Shown in pieces: positions 1 to 11,172 of a stretch of 31,871 nt of DNA. The stretch covers positions 7,134 to 39,004 of the forward strand of contig BCHX01000014.1 in NCBI GenBank assembly GCA_001599755.1, given 5' to 3'. The stretch comes from Gliomastix tumulicola. Taxonomy: Eukaryota; Ascomycota; Sordariomycetes; Hypocreales; Bionectriaceae. Both the position numbers and the translations under genes were made by a program. Every line of letters begins with the position of its first letter. Position 1 is the first letter of the stretch. The notes under the pieces are model-generated. The model had not been told where the DNA came from. It worked only from the letters and a program-made list of their open reading frames with translations, and ran no database searches.

Positions 1-1236
1 TNANNNNAANNNGGGGGGCAAAGGCGGCAGCGGCTATGGCCCTCATGTGCGTTTCCTCAGCTCTGTTTTCTTGCCGTTGGCTCTTTGATGCCATTTCNAT
101 CCTCCATACGTCCCTGGCTCTGCTAGCCCTCGTATCGTTATGGATACATGCTACTCACGGAAGCATTTGGAGACCACCAAGGCTATATCTGCTTCTCGCT
201 TCAATCTGCTTATTTCTTTCTAAAGTGTGCCGAATTATCTCCACCATATGGACCAGCTGGAATAGCCATGTCACAATAACCTCGAGCTCGCATCATGAAG
301 GGGTCGAACTATGTTTGCACATAAATCGCTCAGTTGCCGTACATGCCGGACAATATGTCTACGTCTGTATCCCTGGCCTCTCCATCCTGTCTCTTTTCCG
401 ATACCACCCCTTTCAGGTATCTTGGGTTCGTGAAGACGAGGATGGTGGACAAGTGCTTGTGCTTCTTGTTCAACCTCGCCGTGGCTTTACGAGGAGCTTG
501 CTCCTTGCTCGCCCCTTCTATCGTTACAAAGCCATGATAGAAGGCCCATACGGAAGTCGTATAGAAATGAGCCAATATGGCACGGTGCTCTTATTCGCAA
601 CGAACATTGGCATATCAAGTTTTCTTTTACTGATGAAAGAGCTTCTGCAGCTCCGTGATCAAGGCCGGGCTTGCACGAGACGAATTGCTCTATTTTGGGA
701 AGTCGACGCTGAAGGTGAGTTGCAAACATAGTCTCTGCCAATATCATGTGATTAATTATGCCTAGCTTATCGATTTTGGGTGAGAGACTTCATGAACGAG
801 CTACTGAATCTAGATTTGGACACGAACTATGTACGACAGTTTGCAGCTCAGTTCCTATATTTCTACACAGTACTGAAACGCTTATAGATTCTTGATATGC
901 ATATCTACATAAGCGGCCAATTCATGTTCAAAAGAACCGACAACACAACGGTTTCCTTGGGAGATCACTCTAGGATTACCAAGCACTACGAAGCAATGTC
1001 AGCTGAAGAAACAGTCAAGGCAGAAATTAATAGTCGAAGGGGCAGGGTCCTTATAGCTTGTACGTACACATTAAGTCACTTTGTGATGTTTGCTAACAAT
1101 GTCAGCATGTACGACACCTCGGACATCGAAAGACATTAATCGTCAGGTATGCTCTATGCTTTCAGAGGATATAGATTTGAGAGAAATGGAATTCCNGCCA
1201 TGGTCTGCACCAGTGGGCCAGGTCCACTCGCAATAG
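1..1236 (+). CDS. Ferric reductase-type flavocytochrome, C-terminal part (5' end outside window)
   Basis: Membrane oxidoreductase of the ferric reductase / NADPH oxidase superfamily, which moves electrons from NADPH through FAD and heme to an acceptor outside the cell. My model has four exons: up to 714, 766-830, 888-1059 and 1106-1236, with introns of 51, 57 and 46 nt. The frame closes exactly, giving 348 codons from the ATG at 36, although the frame stays open towards the window start. The first ~70 residues hold the last membrane helices, with His in ILHTSLALL and WIHAT as likely heme ligands. Next come the FAD-site motif HPFQ, the NADPH-site EGPYG and an ATNIGISS loop in place of the usual GGIG. 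The last exon gives CTTPRTSKDINRQ at the position of the usual CGP motif, then REMEF.PW near the C-terminus. The family is usually 550-750 aa, so about half is missing. The family call is firm; the substrate is unknown. Confidence 0.8.
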
Positions 1237-1674
1237 CCGCTTGTTATGAGTTCTCTTANACGTATATGATATGGCACATACTTCTAGATGAGGAATTATT
1301 GTACATNGAGCGACAACTAGANGCTTCAAAGCCTATATTTNGTGATTCTCTTGCGTACCTCGTTCTGTTCCCATAGCTNGAATGATAGGTTGNAGAGTCT
1401 TTAAGATCCCAATTGTCTCGTCTNGATGGCTAAGACACGATNATTCGGCGATACGGCGNGANTAGCAACAGCATTGGTTACGTANGAATGTCAAAATGGT
1501 ATTCATTCCATGTTTNCGGTNCTAAAATGCGTCGAGCTGTGCTTTGAACAGGTCTGTGGCACTATAAGAGTTTCCAAGCGCTTCTAACAGGCGCCCCATC
1601 TGTTTTTTCCCTGNCAAATGCCCAANCCTAGGTCATGGACCATCCGGNTAGCCGTTTACAAATAATGCNCTCTC
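1237..1674. other. Intergenic, no gene seen
   Basis: AT-rich stretch with many single N calls between the reductase stop codon and the next minus-strand gene. Open frames here (for example around 1149-1376) are out of frame with the reductase exons and have no family signature. Confidence 0.5.
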
Positions 1675-2049
1675 TTANGTTCCGACTTCCAGCTTTCTTT
1701 TGTCTAGTTCTTTCCTTCTTCTGTTGAATGTGGCNATGGCACGTTGCATCCGGCCGGCGGCGTCGTGGATCTCACCGTAAAACTCGTCTCCTAGTGTCTC
1801 CAGGCTTTGCAAGTAAGCAAGCTCTGCCCGCAGNCGTCCATTCTCTTTTGTTTTTATTTCAATGATTTCTTTGAGAGATGGTGTCACGCAAGTTTTGCTT
1901 GCTTGAAGTTGTTCTGGNCTGGCTTCCAAGGCGACTGTCGACCCTTTAGCTTTAGCAATGGAGCGGTCGACTTGACGAGGGAGGGCGGGATGGTCCATCG
2001 GATCGTTTATTTTGAAGGCGGTGATCGGTTTTGGAGAAGCAGCTGGGGG
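1675..2049 (-). CDS. Small coiled-coil protein, 5' exon not resolved
   Basis: Hypothetical protein with no family I recognise. The open frame runs from the ATG at 1998 to the TAA at 1675 (107 aa). It is rich in Glu, Lys, Leu and Ala with heptad-like spacing in its C-terminal two thirds (KEIIEIKTKENG, LRAELAYLQSLETL, FNRRRKELDKRK), as in a coiled coil. In frame, coding-like sequence continues upstream to 2049, where a good acceptor (ATAATCACAG on the minus strand) precedes it and a stop lies just beyond, so a further 5' exon is likely but not placed. It points the same way as the coiled-coil gene at 2615-3415 and resembles the coiled-coil genes at 13-17 kb in size and style. It may be a structural or DNA-associated dimerising protein; the function is unknown. 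Confidence 0.5.
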   Translation of the reverse strand, partial: PPAASPKPITAFKINDPMDHPALPRQVDRSIAKAKGSTVALEAXPEQLQASKTCVTPSLKEIIEIKTKENGXLRAELAYLQSLETLGDEFYGEIHDAAGRMQRAXATFNRRRKELDKRKLEVGX

Positions 2050-2614
2050 CTGTGATTATGTACTGTAGAGTACCGTGTTGCCGCAGGGAGGATGAGCTCG
2101 GACACAACCCAAGCTCCACNGTGGACGAAAACAGTCTGGATATCCTCAATACGGGTAGTTCGCCCCCTCCAAGCGGTTGGCTTTCACATGGCAGATCGGT
2201 ATGTCACAAAAATCACTCATCAATGAACAGATTCAACCAAAAAAAAAAAAATTGGTAAAACCCAGTTCCCTATGCGCAGAGCTGCGGTTTATTTACAAGA
2301 GAAGCTCGATTCTACCCATCGAAGCGCCTAATACGCATAACATGCCGGTCACTCGGCATGTCGCTCGTGGGAGTAAACTCACCAGAAATCACNCTTCNGC
2401 CTCCAAATTTGATATTCTACCACATTTAATAGTAAAGTTCTTAAANCCAGCNCTTTAATTCANATCTGTTTCATCAAAAAGNNGCCATTTGGCTCTTTGG
2501 CGGCAGTGAACAGCAAACAAGCTGATACGGTGATGGCGCTGCGGCTTATGGTATGATCNAATANGTTTCGCTTATCTAACNCGTTGNTCAAGTATTCTCC
2601 GNAATTACGTCTAG
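2050..2614. other. Region between two coiled-coil genes
   Basis: Probably holds the missing 5' exon and promoter of the 1675-2049 gene. I see no other gene. A short poly(A) run lies near 2240, and single N calls are frequent after 2390. Confidence 0.4.
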
Positions 2615-3415
2615 TTACTNTGTGGTTGCTTTAGTCCTCTTGCATCGCCTCTTTCCTCGTCGTCGGGACTTTGNTTTCCCATNTCGTCGAGNTTTTGGGT
2701 CATCAAGCTCGGTGTCCACAATTCTTCCTGAAGATCTCAAGAGCAGATATCCTCTAAGAGCTTCCCGTCGCTCCTCCATCAGGCACCCATTTTGAAACCT
2801 CAGATTTGTTAATTCCGCAGTCTTGGTGTCCAGGTCTCGCCGGATTTGGGCAAGGGAGTCTTCGCCAACAACGATAGTCTGGCGATAGTAGGCTGATTCC
2901 CTTTCCGACTCCGCCAGCTCAGCGTTTGCTTGCTCCAGACTAGTTTCCATAAAGGCGATTGCATCTTGCTTGCTATCAATGATAGCTTTGTACTCGGATA
3001 TTTGATCCCGATATTGCGCAAGAATCAGCTCCTCAATGTCTTTCTCTATCGTCACTTCATCAAGCTGTTTTACCAGCTGTTCCTCTCTGGTAGCCGCAAG
3101 GACAGAACCTTCGGCTAATTTTGCGTGCTCAGCTGATAAATCATTCAGGTTCGCGAGCAAAATTGCGTTGCAGTCTCTTGCATTGGCGAGTTCTTGGCTG
3201 AGTCGTCCGACGCCATTGCATTGCTGTATCCATAATTTTTCAATTTGATTCTTGCAAGTGGTGTAAAGGTCCAAAACTTGAGCTACACCCTCTTGTGTCC
3301 TGCCCGTGTCTGAAGTCTCCACTTCCATAGCAGGCAGGACGGTCATGTCGAAATCGTCCTACTTCATGTTAGAGATTTCCCTCGAGCGAACGACTAGTGC
3401 GCTTACCTTAGGCAT
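2615..3415 (-). CDS. Coiled-coil protein with basic C-terminal tail; 9-nt first exon
   Basis: Hypothetical 250-residue protein. Exon 1 is only ATG CCT AAG (3415-3407). A 48-nt intron (3359-3406) with GTAAGC donor, CTAAC branch and TAG acceptor follows, and exon 2 runs from 3358 to the TAA at 2615. The start reads MPKDDFDMTVLPAMEVE. The body is a long coiled coil from about residue 30 to 205, with heptads rich in Leu, Glu and Gln (LSAEHAKLAEG, REEQLVKQLDEVTIEKDIEE, METSLEQANAELAESERE). The last ~25 residues are very basic (KSRRRGKRRCKRTKATT), suggesting a nuclear signal or nucleic-acid contact. An ORF starting at the Met at 3346 also exists, but the spliced start has strong signals. It is divergent from the J-domain gene, so 3416-3719 may be a shared promoter. 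Function unknown. Confidence 0.7.
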
Positions 3416-3719
3416 AGTGACACCCAATGAATAAATGTAGAATGTTCAGATTGATGATAAAGCTGAGCTACTCTGTACGAAAACGGAATGAATTCGATGA
3501 GCATTAACAGACATATAATCGCATCTAACCGCTGGGAGGAATTCGGACACTGCTGATCAGGTCTAGGATAAATTCATGTGACCCACATTGGTGGCTGCTT
3601 TCGTCTCCTCGAGCGTCGTGTTGAAAACGGCCCCCCAAGGGACGATTTTGGAAATATCTGGTATTTACAACTATAAGAAGGCGAACAAGCTACGCTATGT
3701 CTCATGAGTCCGAATTTCA
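3416..3719. promoter_or_regulatory. Divergent intergenic region
   Basis: 304 bp separate the starts of the minus-strand coiled-coil gene (3415) and the plus-strand J-domain gene (3720). It must hold both 5' untranslated regions and core promoters. I see no canonical TATA box that I would assign with confidence. Confidence 0.45.
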
Positions 3720-5841
3720 ATGGCTGTACAATATCCTGAACTCAAGCTGCCAAAGCAGCCTGTGACAAGGTCGAAAATGCCGCTGTCAGCTTTTGAAGAC
3801 NTCATAGAGAAAGTGGGTCCNAATGAGNCTAGCACAACCAAACAGGACATCGAATATGCCTTCGCTGCTGCATCCCGAAGCTTGGCAGACAATNTAGTCA
3901 TCCTATTACGNCAAAGCGACGACATGAATGCNAAANTGGGCGAGTTGAAGACTGATTCAAGCTTTTTTGAAGAATTCAGCACAGAGACACTGAAAAAGTG
4001 GAGAGAAATACAACCAGGCCAGAACCCATCCGGAGACGAGACTGTNGCAAAGGCCCATATCATGAGCATTTGGGAACATGCAATAGACCCCGTTCTCAGT
4101 AACTANCGGGATATCGCAGAGGAGCAGAATAAGAACCCCAAGTATACGGCCGCTATAGCAAGGCGNNATGCGATCAATGAGCTCCTACGCGTACTNAAGA
4201 ACAACGGTACCNATTACGAGCTNCTGGGCCTGGCTCATGCGGCATCCATTAGCCAGGTAAATCAGGCGTACAGGAAGAAGGCGTTGATGNTTCATCCCGA
4301 TCGCAATAAAGATGAGGANGCACAATCATGTTTTCAGGGTAAGCATATCCCTTTTGCTAGTAGNGCATCGACTAACNCTCTCAGCCTTGGAAACCGCGAT
4401 AGAAGTTCTCCGCGACCCGACCAGAAAGGAGGCTTACGACAAAAGACCGAACGAAGGTCCGACTCCTAAGAATGNTCTATTTGGAGAGGATTTCTTTCAT
4501 GATGCTTTTGAGAGCGAGGCTGAGGACAGCGAAGACGAGGAAAGCCACCAGCGGCCTCCACCTTCCGCAGAGATCGCGAACGGCCTCGAGAAATTGACCA
4601 AGTGCATTGAGGCTTTCTTCGAACCAAATAGACCGGATATCAACAAGAAAGCTGAGTCCAAGATCGCCAGGTTCAACAAAGTCGTCATAAGGCATAACGA
4701 GAAGCTCCGATTAAAGCCTGACCTATACACTGTTGATGTCGACATACTTGGCATCCTCCGTCAGAAGCAGACAGAGATACTTGAAGCAGCTCAACAAGGA
4801 TCCTCAAGGCCAGAAGAGCTACAAAGTAGATTCAAGCAGCTCCATGACGAATTCCTCAAGACCTGTCAATTNCCTATTCATCAATGGCCTATAAAATGGG
4901 TCGATCTAGCGATGAAAGTGCTCCAAGAGCAGCTGAAAAGCCTCGGCGTTCATGTAGAGCTGGACCAAACCATCAACAAGCCGAAAAGCGGAGANGATGT
5001 CGATGACGGGAGTACAAAGGGCGATAAAGGGGATCCNATGGATGAAGATAAAGACCATCCGGCTAATGAAGAAGATGGTGAGTATCCAGACTTGAAACCC
5101 AATCAAAGCCCATCCCAAAGTGGCTATACAGGCTCAGGTCATCGGATTCTTGGCTGCTCTCCACAAGAAAAGCACTTCANGNTGGCAGGACAGACAGTNT
5201 TGATATCATGCAACTTCTTCATTGAAGTAGAGAGGGCGAACCCCTTATACCTAGCAGGTATGGAGGACATCGGCATAGCTGCGTCCCAATACCTTGCGTC
5301 GACTGGCAAAAATGATGTGCGCTACAGCCAAACACGATACAATGCTCGAACTCTACGACCAAGCCAGTTCAAAGGCGTTAAAGGAGTTGTGTATCACAAC
5401 GGAAGTACNTGGGTTTGGATAGATATAGAAAGNCCTTCCGATGCCCAGAAGCCACATATTATGACCAGGACTGCTCTGAGAGACTGGCTTGGCAAGGGCC
5501 GTGCCGACAAAATTATTGAAGAATTCTACGAGGGCATCGGGCAGGTTCCCGACTGGGCAAAGAATGAGGCACTGGNTCCAAGAAGGCGATACATGTTGCG
5601 CTACCCACTGCCATCACGTTCCTCGAGGATGGCTTTGGCCAGTCAACCAATCAGGACAGTTGGGTGGCAACCTCAGGGTCCCGGGGTCAGCCGCTCAGAA
5701 AGAGTCTTGGAAGGAACAAATGATCAGCCGGAATTTGGTACGTCTGATGCCAGTAATCGGCTAGAGATCCGGACCCGGGTCCTAGAAGAAAAGCTGGACC
5801 GTCTTACTGGATTAATGTCTAGATTGCTGGAGGAGGCATAG
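3720..5841 (+). CDS. Class C J-domain (DnaJ-like) protein
   Basis: Probable Hsp70 co-chaperone of the class with a J domain but no G/F or zinc region. Two exons, 3720-4338 and 4385-5841, flank a 46-nt intron with GTAAGC donor, CTAAC branch and CAG acceptor; the joined frame is 691 codons. The J domain lies mid-chain at about residues 160-230. The conserved HPD tripeptide is at 192-194 (HPDRNKDE), helix I is NNGT.YE.LGL, and the last helix (VLRDPTRKEAYDKR) is in exon 2, so the intron splits the domain. The preceding 155 residues are unique. Afterwards come an acidic stretch (SEAEDSEDEE), a helical region, another acidic Asp/Glu-rich linker near residue 430, and a C-terminal globular part ending in a short coiled coil (LEEKLDRLTGLMSRLLEE). 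The outer domains match nothing I know. Single N calls do not break the frame. The ATG at 3704 is out of frame and soon stops, so 3720 is the start. Confidence 0.85.
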
Positions 5842-6189
5842 AAAGTCTCTGGAAGAAGCTATGTCCGCGAATGTTGTACTTAGTCAATGAGAGGAAGTAG
5901 TTGCTGCCACCGTATAAAGTTAGATACTGAATTCAATGCTATTCTGGTGCTGAAACTGTTATCCCTTGCTAGTATTACCTCATTAAGATAACTGATGCGG
6001 TAGCTAAGAATAATTGGCTAAGAATGATTAGTGACGATAACGGCCAGGATTAAACGAACCACTCTAATATCTATCAACTAATTGCATTATTCTATGGTGT
6101 TCAGTTCAAATGAGCCCAAGCAATCAAATGATCCGATCAACTGATACAATCGACTAAGCGATAAACTAAAATAGGGTACGGATTAAAAG
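5842..6189. other. Convergent intergenic region
   Basis: AT-rich 348 bp between the tail-to-tail J-domain and patatin genes, presumably holding both 3' untranslated regions and poly(A) sites. The only structure seen is a short repeated GCTAAGAAT at about 6003-6030. Confidence 0.5.
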
Positions 6190-9157
6190 CTAGATCTGGT
6201 TACGTATAATCCTTCGTCTCTTATAGGGGGTCTCATTGACACCGTGATTCTTTCTTTTATGCGTCCTGTTACCAAAGTGATCAACAAACCCACTTTCCCT
6301 AATGAGCATCTGAACAGCAAGAGGTGAGCCGCTNATTGGAAATGCTTCGTCAACGCCCTTCTCCTTCACCTCTATGCCCACAATCTCGTCGTTATCGAAA
6401 CACGCTGGCAAGTAAATATTGCCATCCTTATCCCTAAGTACCCTACAAGCTATTTGTTTCCCGCCAATGTATAGCTTGCTGGAAACTAATCTCTTGTATA
6501 TCTGGTCAAGCGCAGGGTCGGGACATTTCCTTGTACACAGAATATTCCCTTCGATATGAAANCGAGCTTGNTCTCCTCGACGAGGTNTATCTGTGAGTTC
6601 GAAATAGAANAAGGATGCAAAAAGCCGATGCGCTATCTGTTTTGCTTGAAGCTGAAGGTGACTGTCGGAAGACACTAGATTCTTAAGGCTGGCTATCTTC
6701 GTAATNTCGTCNAGNGCTGGTAAATNTGAAATTACCGGATCAAGCCTATAATATGCATCGGGGCTGNGGTTTCTTTTGAAGATCGCTGATAGGTTGGACC
6801 AAGTCTTGCTTCCATTCATACTGGTCATAAATGCTCGGNCCAGNCGCATGATCCACATATCCCGGATCGGCCAGGNCCTTTCATTGAGAAGCTTCGAAGA
6901 TGGTGGTGAGCCAGTGCCAAGATTGAGNACAATGTCCGGCCTNCCGCCCTGGTGCAACGATGTGAACTCTGATAGGGCTAAAGTTATGGGATTGTTCTGC
7001 AGAATTCCAGCATCCTGGAACGTATCTAGTCCTTCCAGATACTTTGGAGAAAAAAACCTATGNGATTGTTAGTCGAANAAATCGTGGATTCACTATACAA
7101 CTCACAAAGGCGCNGCAGAGGTACTACGAGCACTGCGGNTTTCAATGATTAGCATTAGGNTGATGTCAAGNAGATGACNNCCAACTTACATCTCCCAGAT
7201 CTCAGCTTTGTTATAGCCTTGAGGGACTTGGTATCCAGACCGCTGGGNGCCCACACCATTGTAGTTCGTAAANAGACAGACNGTCGGTTGGGCNACGCTA
7301 GCNGCNAGAATACCAAACTTTGTNCCGACACGATTCGCGTAGNAGTAGTCCGTAATNTTACNTNTGCCAAANACCTGNTTCATCGCGGCGTCTACTCTTC
7401 GCGANGAGTANAAGGCNCCTGTGAAAGGGGACAAGACATANTTNAACAGCGGATATGATTGGGANCGGTCGAAGACACTTTTTGCAAGTCNTTCGTACTC
7501 GGATANNCATTGTTCCAAAGACCACCCCTTCATATAAATGAGTAAGAGTACTAAAGCCCCTNGCTCGNTTCTAGGTCAGNTTTTGTATGCTGCAGAATNT
7601 CTNTTTTCGACTTACCAACACTAGTACCNTAGCANAAAGAGAATAACTCTTGGACTGGTATAGGAAGANCTAGGTGACCCTGTATGCTGACTAGCGTCAT
7701 CAAAGGAACAATACCTCGAATCCCACCGCCGTCTATNCAAAGTATACTATTACCTGCAGTAGGCGGCCGTACTCGAACTGAAAACTCGGCTTTGTTTTGG
7801 CACAAAGGACAGAGTTCGAAAGTAGTGAGCCACGGGTCGGCAAGGCAAGAGTGGCCGAAGATGAGGACACANGGTTCGCAAATTGAGTGGCCACAAGGAA
7901 NTTTGTACTGAGGAACTCGNGAAAGACAGATTAGGCAAGAAACGTCACAGAANACNACTTGCCACGTTTGATCGAAGCGACGCAAAGTGTGCTCATGGAG
8001 CTCTGACGCAGATCCTAAACTCAATNCNGAGGTAAGGATCTCGAGATGAGCCAGGACCGATTGAGTGAAGTCGTCAGGGAGCAAAATCTTTTCTGTTTGT
8101 TCGTTTATAGTCGCAGTGATCATAGAATCAACACATATCGATCGATACAACTGGTTAAAAACATCAACAGGTGCAAAGACTGTGGCTGTCAGTGAAACTC
8201 TCGATACTGCAGTTCTGGGAGGGTACTACCATGCATGGAAGGAGGGTAATTATCTAACAGCAATGCGGATGCAATGGTCTCTACACCAAACAGCTCTAGC
8301 TTGGCAGATTTCGGTACAAGTCTAAGAAAGTTTGTCATGTGGGTACCCAAGGAGGAGCTGACAGGAAAATCCTCCCTTGCACTCTGTATGAAGGTCTGTG
8401 AGGGGTGACTGAGTGCGCTAAAAAAACGGTCAAAGAGGGCATTGAAATGCTTGACGGAAAAGAGCAAGCCAGCTGCCTGAGTTGTGTGCCTCACGGATTC
8501 TACTTCTCTCAGTATAGACTCAACACTAATGGGGGAGCTATTCGTCTCAACCATGAACTTCAACTCAGAGAAGCTTGTGGGTATAGACTTTGAAATAGCG
8601 CCGGGCAACGAGGAGAAAAAGTGCTTCCTGGCTTCAGACCGTTTCTCCATCCATGATGAGCCATGTAATACAATGATCATTCTCGGCAGATTCTTTGGCC
8701 GAGTGCAGTGACGGTTATCTTGCACCCAGAGCTCAATGTGTCTTGCGATCTTGTTCAAGTCTCGAAATGTGTACGCATAAAAGCAGAAAACATCCACGAA
8801 AGGATGTAGGAGACGAGCGTAGAGGAATGCTGTAGTATTAGTGTTTGGTTGATCCATCGCTTGTTCATTGCTTGGGTGGCAGCAGGACAACGGGGTGCGA
8901 TAGCTTGGCTTTAACGGTGTGGTCCCGAGAAGGATACTTCTACCATCCAGGTTTGCTATGTCTAGGCACAGCGTGCCTGTATGGAGTTTCGGCTTAGGGC
9001 AGTGTGGCAGCCTGGTGCGGCGCCCAATGAGTAGGGCAATACTAGGGCTTGGCTCATTTGGAGGCAATGTTGAAGTGAGTATTCTTAGTCGATCCGTCCT
9101 GAGAAGGGAGCTTTCGTCTCTGGCATACCAGAGCCAATGTGAACAATTTGTGCGCAT
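6190..9157 (-). CDS. RING-finger patatin-like phospholipase
   Basis: Predicted lipid acyl hydrolase of the patatin / calcium-independent PLA2 type with a zinc RING. I resolve five exons: 9157-8230, 8185-7616, 7559-7190, 7132-7106 and 7057-6190, with introns of 44, 56, 57 and 48 nt. The lengths sum to 2763 nt, giving 920 residues with no internal stop. Residues 1-390 are the N-terminal region typical of fungal homologues (LYARLLHPFVDVFCF, ALLLDNYPPSMHA). The RING spans about 393-438, with CLIC, CGHSIC and CPLC. Patatin follows: oxyanion motif DGGGIRG 461-467, nucleophile elbow GTSVG 496-500 with Ser498 (split by intron 2), STSAAP, and the catalytic Asp motif at 647, here DAG rather than the usual DG(G/A), followed by NNPI. 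The tail is basic (KRRRIIR). Related genes are known as NLR effectors and as Starship cargo. An extra 5' exon upstream of 9157 cannot be excluded. Many single N calls lie in exons 3-5. Confidence 0.88.
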
Positions 9158-9779
9158 CGTTGCTGTCTATTGTTTCTGCAGGCTTTAGAGCTGACAAGTG
9201 AGGCTCTTATAACCTCCGAAGAAATGGTGGCGGAAAACGGCCTCTGAGGTACGTATTCGGACCCGTTTGGCTTGCTGCGCCGACTCGCGCTTCGCTGACC
9301 TGCGTCAAAAGCATAAAAGCCATGACGATTCCCAAGGCAAATCAATCTTGCGGAATGACATATGACAGCAACGACAATGTGAATTATCAAGAACATCGCG
9401 GGTGCGCCATCTAAAATCACCGCGTTCTACGCCGTTCCAATGATTATCCAATGAGGCCAGGCTTTATACGTATCACAGCAATGCATCGTTCATGCAAGAA
9501 ATCAGTCATTACATGCTCGCCAAGTCATTTATATATGAAGTACCATCGTAGATGATTCACACATCGGTAGAATCCGACGCCAAAGGCCGGACACCTACTG
9601 CGTCCAAAGGTGCCGAAGCGATAAAGCTTCTGGAATGTACAATCCACGGTAGTCGCATCCCATAGCACCCCAGAAGCCCAGAAACAGCTTCTGGGCCAAA
9701 ATCTGAATGACTCCAGGACTACAGGCAGAATTGCATTGCTGTCGCACGCATCGTGTGACATTAAGGTGAAAGTAGATCC
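9158..9779. other. Upstream region of the patatin gene
   Basis: No supported gene. It should hold the patatin promoter and possibly a short 5' exon. A minus-strand open frame at 9525-9761 has no recognisable feature and an odd composition, so I do not call it. Confidence 0.4.
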
Positions 9780-10160
9780 CTATTCCCTAACGTAGGTATC
9801 CGTCCATCCAGAGGCACATGAAGGCACGCCAGACTTTGGATTCATCCCTTGTTGATTCAACTTTGCTTCCTCCGAGCTGCGGACGTTCTGTTTCCAAAGA
9901 AACAGGTGCTGTTTGGCTCGTCTCACAAGAAGTCCTGTCCCTTTCCTTGCTTCCCATACCAAGATCTGGGCTTCTAAACGGGAAATTCCTTTTTTCATTC
10001 GTTCGATATGATGGCAGTATTTGCAAGGGCCCATGCCGCAAGACGATTGGGAAATAAGCTTGAGGGTGCAATTCCGTTTGTGACCGTCTGGACAGTGCTC
10101 TTGTAGTAGTCCCCAGTCCCAATGTCCGCATGCCCAAACAGTCTGCTGGAAAAAGCACAT
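9780..10160 (-). CDS. Small Cys-rich protein of a conserved fungal family
   Basis: 126-residue hypothetical protein. The start MCFFQQTVWACGHWDWG, followed by paired Cys (HCPDGHKRNC, then CGMGPCKYC) and a basic helical part (IERMKKGISRLEAQILVWEARK), has the layout of a small ascomycete family I recall as beginning MCY..T.WACG.W.WG. That family has a Cys/Trp head and a charged coiled-coil tail. I recall no assigned function; the Cys and His spacing suggests metal binding. There is no signal peptide, so it is probably intracellular. A second frame over the same DNA (9787-10158) is a shadow. It lies 622 bp upstream of the patatin start, on the same strand. Codon-level support is moderate and splicing near the 3' end is not excluded. 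Confidence 0.55.
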   Translation of the reverse strand: MCFFQQTVWACGHWDWGLLQEHCPDGHKRNCTLKLISQSSCGMGPCKYCHHIERMKKGISRLEAQILVWEARKGTGLLVRRAKQHLFLWKQNVRSSEEAKLNQQGMNPKSGVPSCASGWTDTYVRE

Positions 10161-11053
10161 CGTACTTGTTGATATCTACAGAAACGTCAGTACTTATGTG
10201 TCTGGAGGTGGTCCATTTGGCTTACAAGAGCCGAGGCTGCACGGTCTGGAGGTTGATTGAATTGTCTCATTTTGGATCATGGATACAAGCCATATTTGTA
10301 CCTCTCTCATTGATCTGCTGCTCAGCGTATCGCCACCATTTCCTCCTATCCCCACAAAGGCCCGCTATACAACAATCGAAGCAGAGCTATTCTTACACAT
10401 GTGGAGGCACCTCAGTCCGACTGGTGGGTGAAGTAACGAAGGCGGCCCTCCATGTTAGTTTGTTATTTGTTCAATCACACATCTTAACCCGATTGTGACA
10501 GGAATCACAACAAACATCACCATCACGCCAATCACAATGAGAGTCTAACCGATATCAGTCACATGCTCCGAATAAGAGCCTAAACGAAGTCAAAAGCGCC
10601 CTCGTCGATCAAACGGAATGTTTCGCATACCAGCCACGCTAGCTAGCCCCATATTTCAGGGCGCTTCTCAATAGCGGATACTGTCAATGAAGCCATTACG
10701 ACCTAAACGGTGAATTCTCATTGTTACCCAGGAGATCTGAATCCAAGATTTAAAGCTGAATCCAGATATCACAAATGAATGCCTGGTTTGTAATTCGGCA
10801 AACGCAGACGCTAAGACAGTCAGGAGAATCAATATTATCATAGAAGGAGACCTTGTCCTGCTCCATAAGGTGGCCTTCAAGACTTGGAGAAACGGGAAGG
10901 GAAGAAGGAAAAGCAGCGTGGAAGGAGAGAGGGAAAGAGTTGCAGAACAGGTACCGATCTAAATCAGTGGGTCATAGGTAGTAATCAGCCACTCGTTGTG
11001 AGTCAGCGTAAGCAGACCATAGAAAATTGGATCATCTGATTACCCACACGCTA
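10161..11053. other. Intergenic, no gene called
   Basis: No recognised gene. One minus-strand open frame (10668-10880) contains a Met followed by MIILILLTVLASAFA, which looks like a signal peptide. The product would be only about 57 residues without Cys, so it is noted but not called. The region ends at the TA target site of the Fot1-like transposon. Confidence 0.4.
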
Positions 11054-11098
11054 AGTCACCACCCTAGTCAACCGGCCACCCCCCTCAACCGGCCACCC
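11054..11098 (+). repeat. Left terminal inverted repeat of the Fot1-like element
   Basis: 45 bp that match the reverse complement of 12843-12887 with one mismatch. It contains two direct copies of TCAACCGGCCACCC at 11068-11081 and 11085-11098. Confidence 0.93.
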
Positions 11099-11172
11099 AC
11101 TTCCAGACCGCACAAGGCTTCATTTTCAGCCACAATAAATTCAATTAAATAGATAAAATTACAAAAAAAATA

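Noticed and set aside
1149..1376. Plus-strand frame with MVCTSGPGPLAIAACYEF resembling the CGPG motif of reductases
   Set aside because: The reductase exons continue in another frame to a matching C-terminus (REMEF.PW) and stop at 1236. This frame is a shadow of that exon and the sequence after it.
9525..9761. Minus-strand 78-residue open frame
   Set aside because: Composition is atypical, with no motif, no good start context and no splice partner.
10668..10880. Possible small secreted protein with a signal-peptide-like MIILILLTVLASAFA
   Set aside because: Only about 57 residues after the internal Met, no Cys, no family, no promoter evidence. A hydrophobic stretch can arise by chance.
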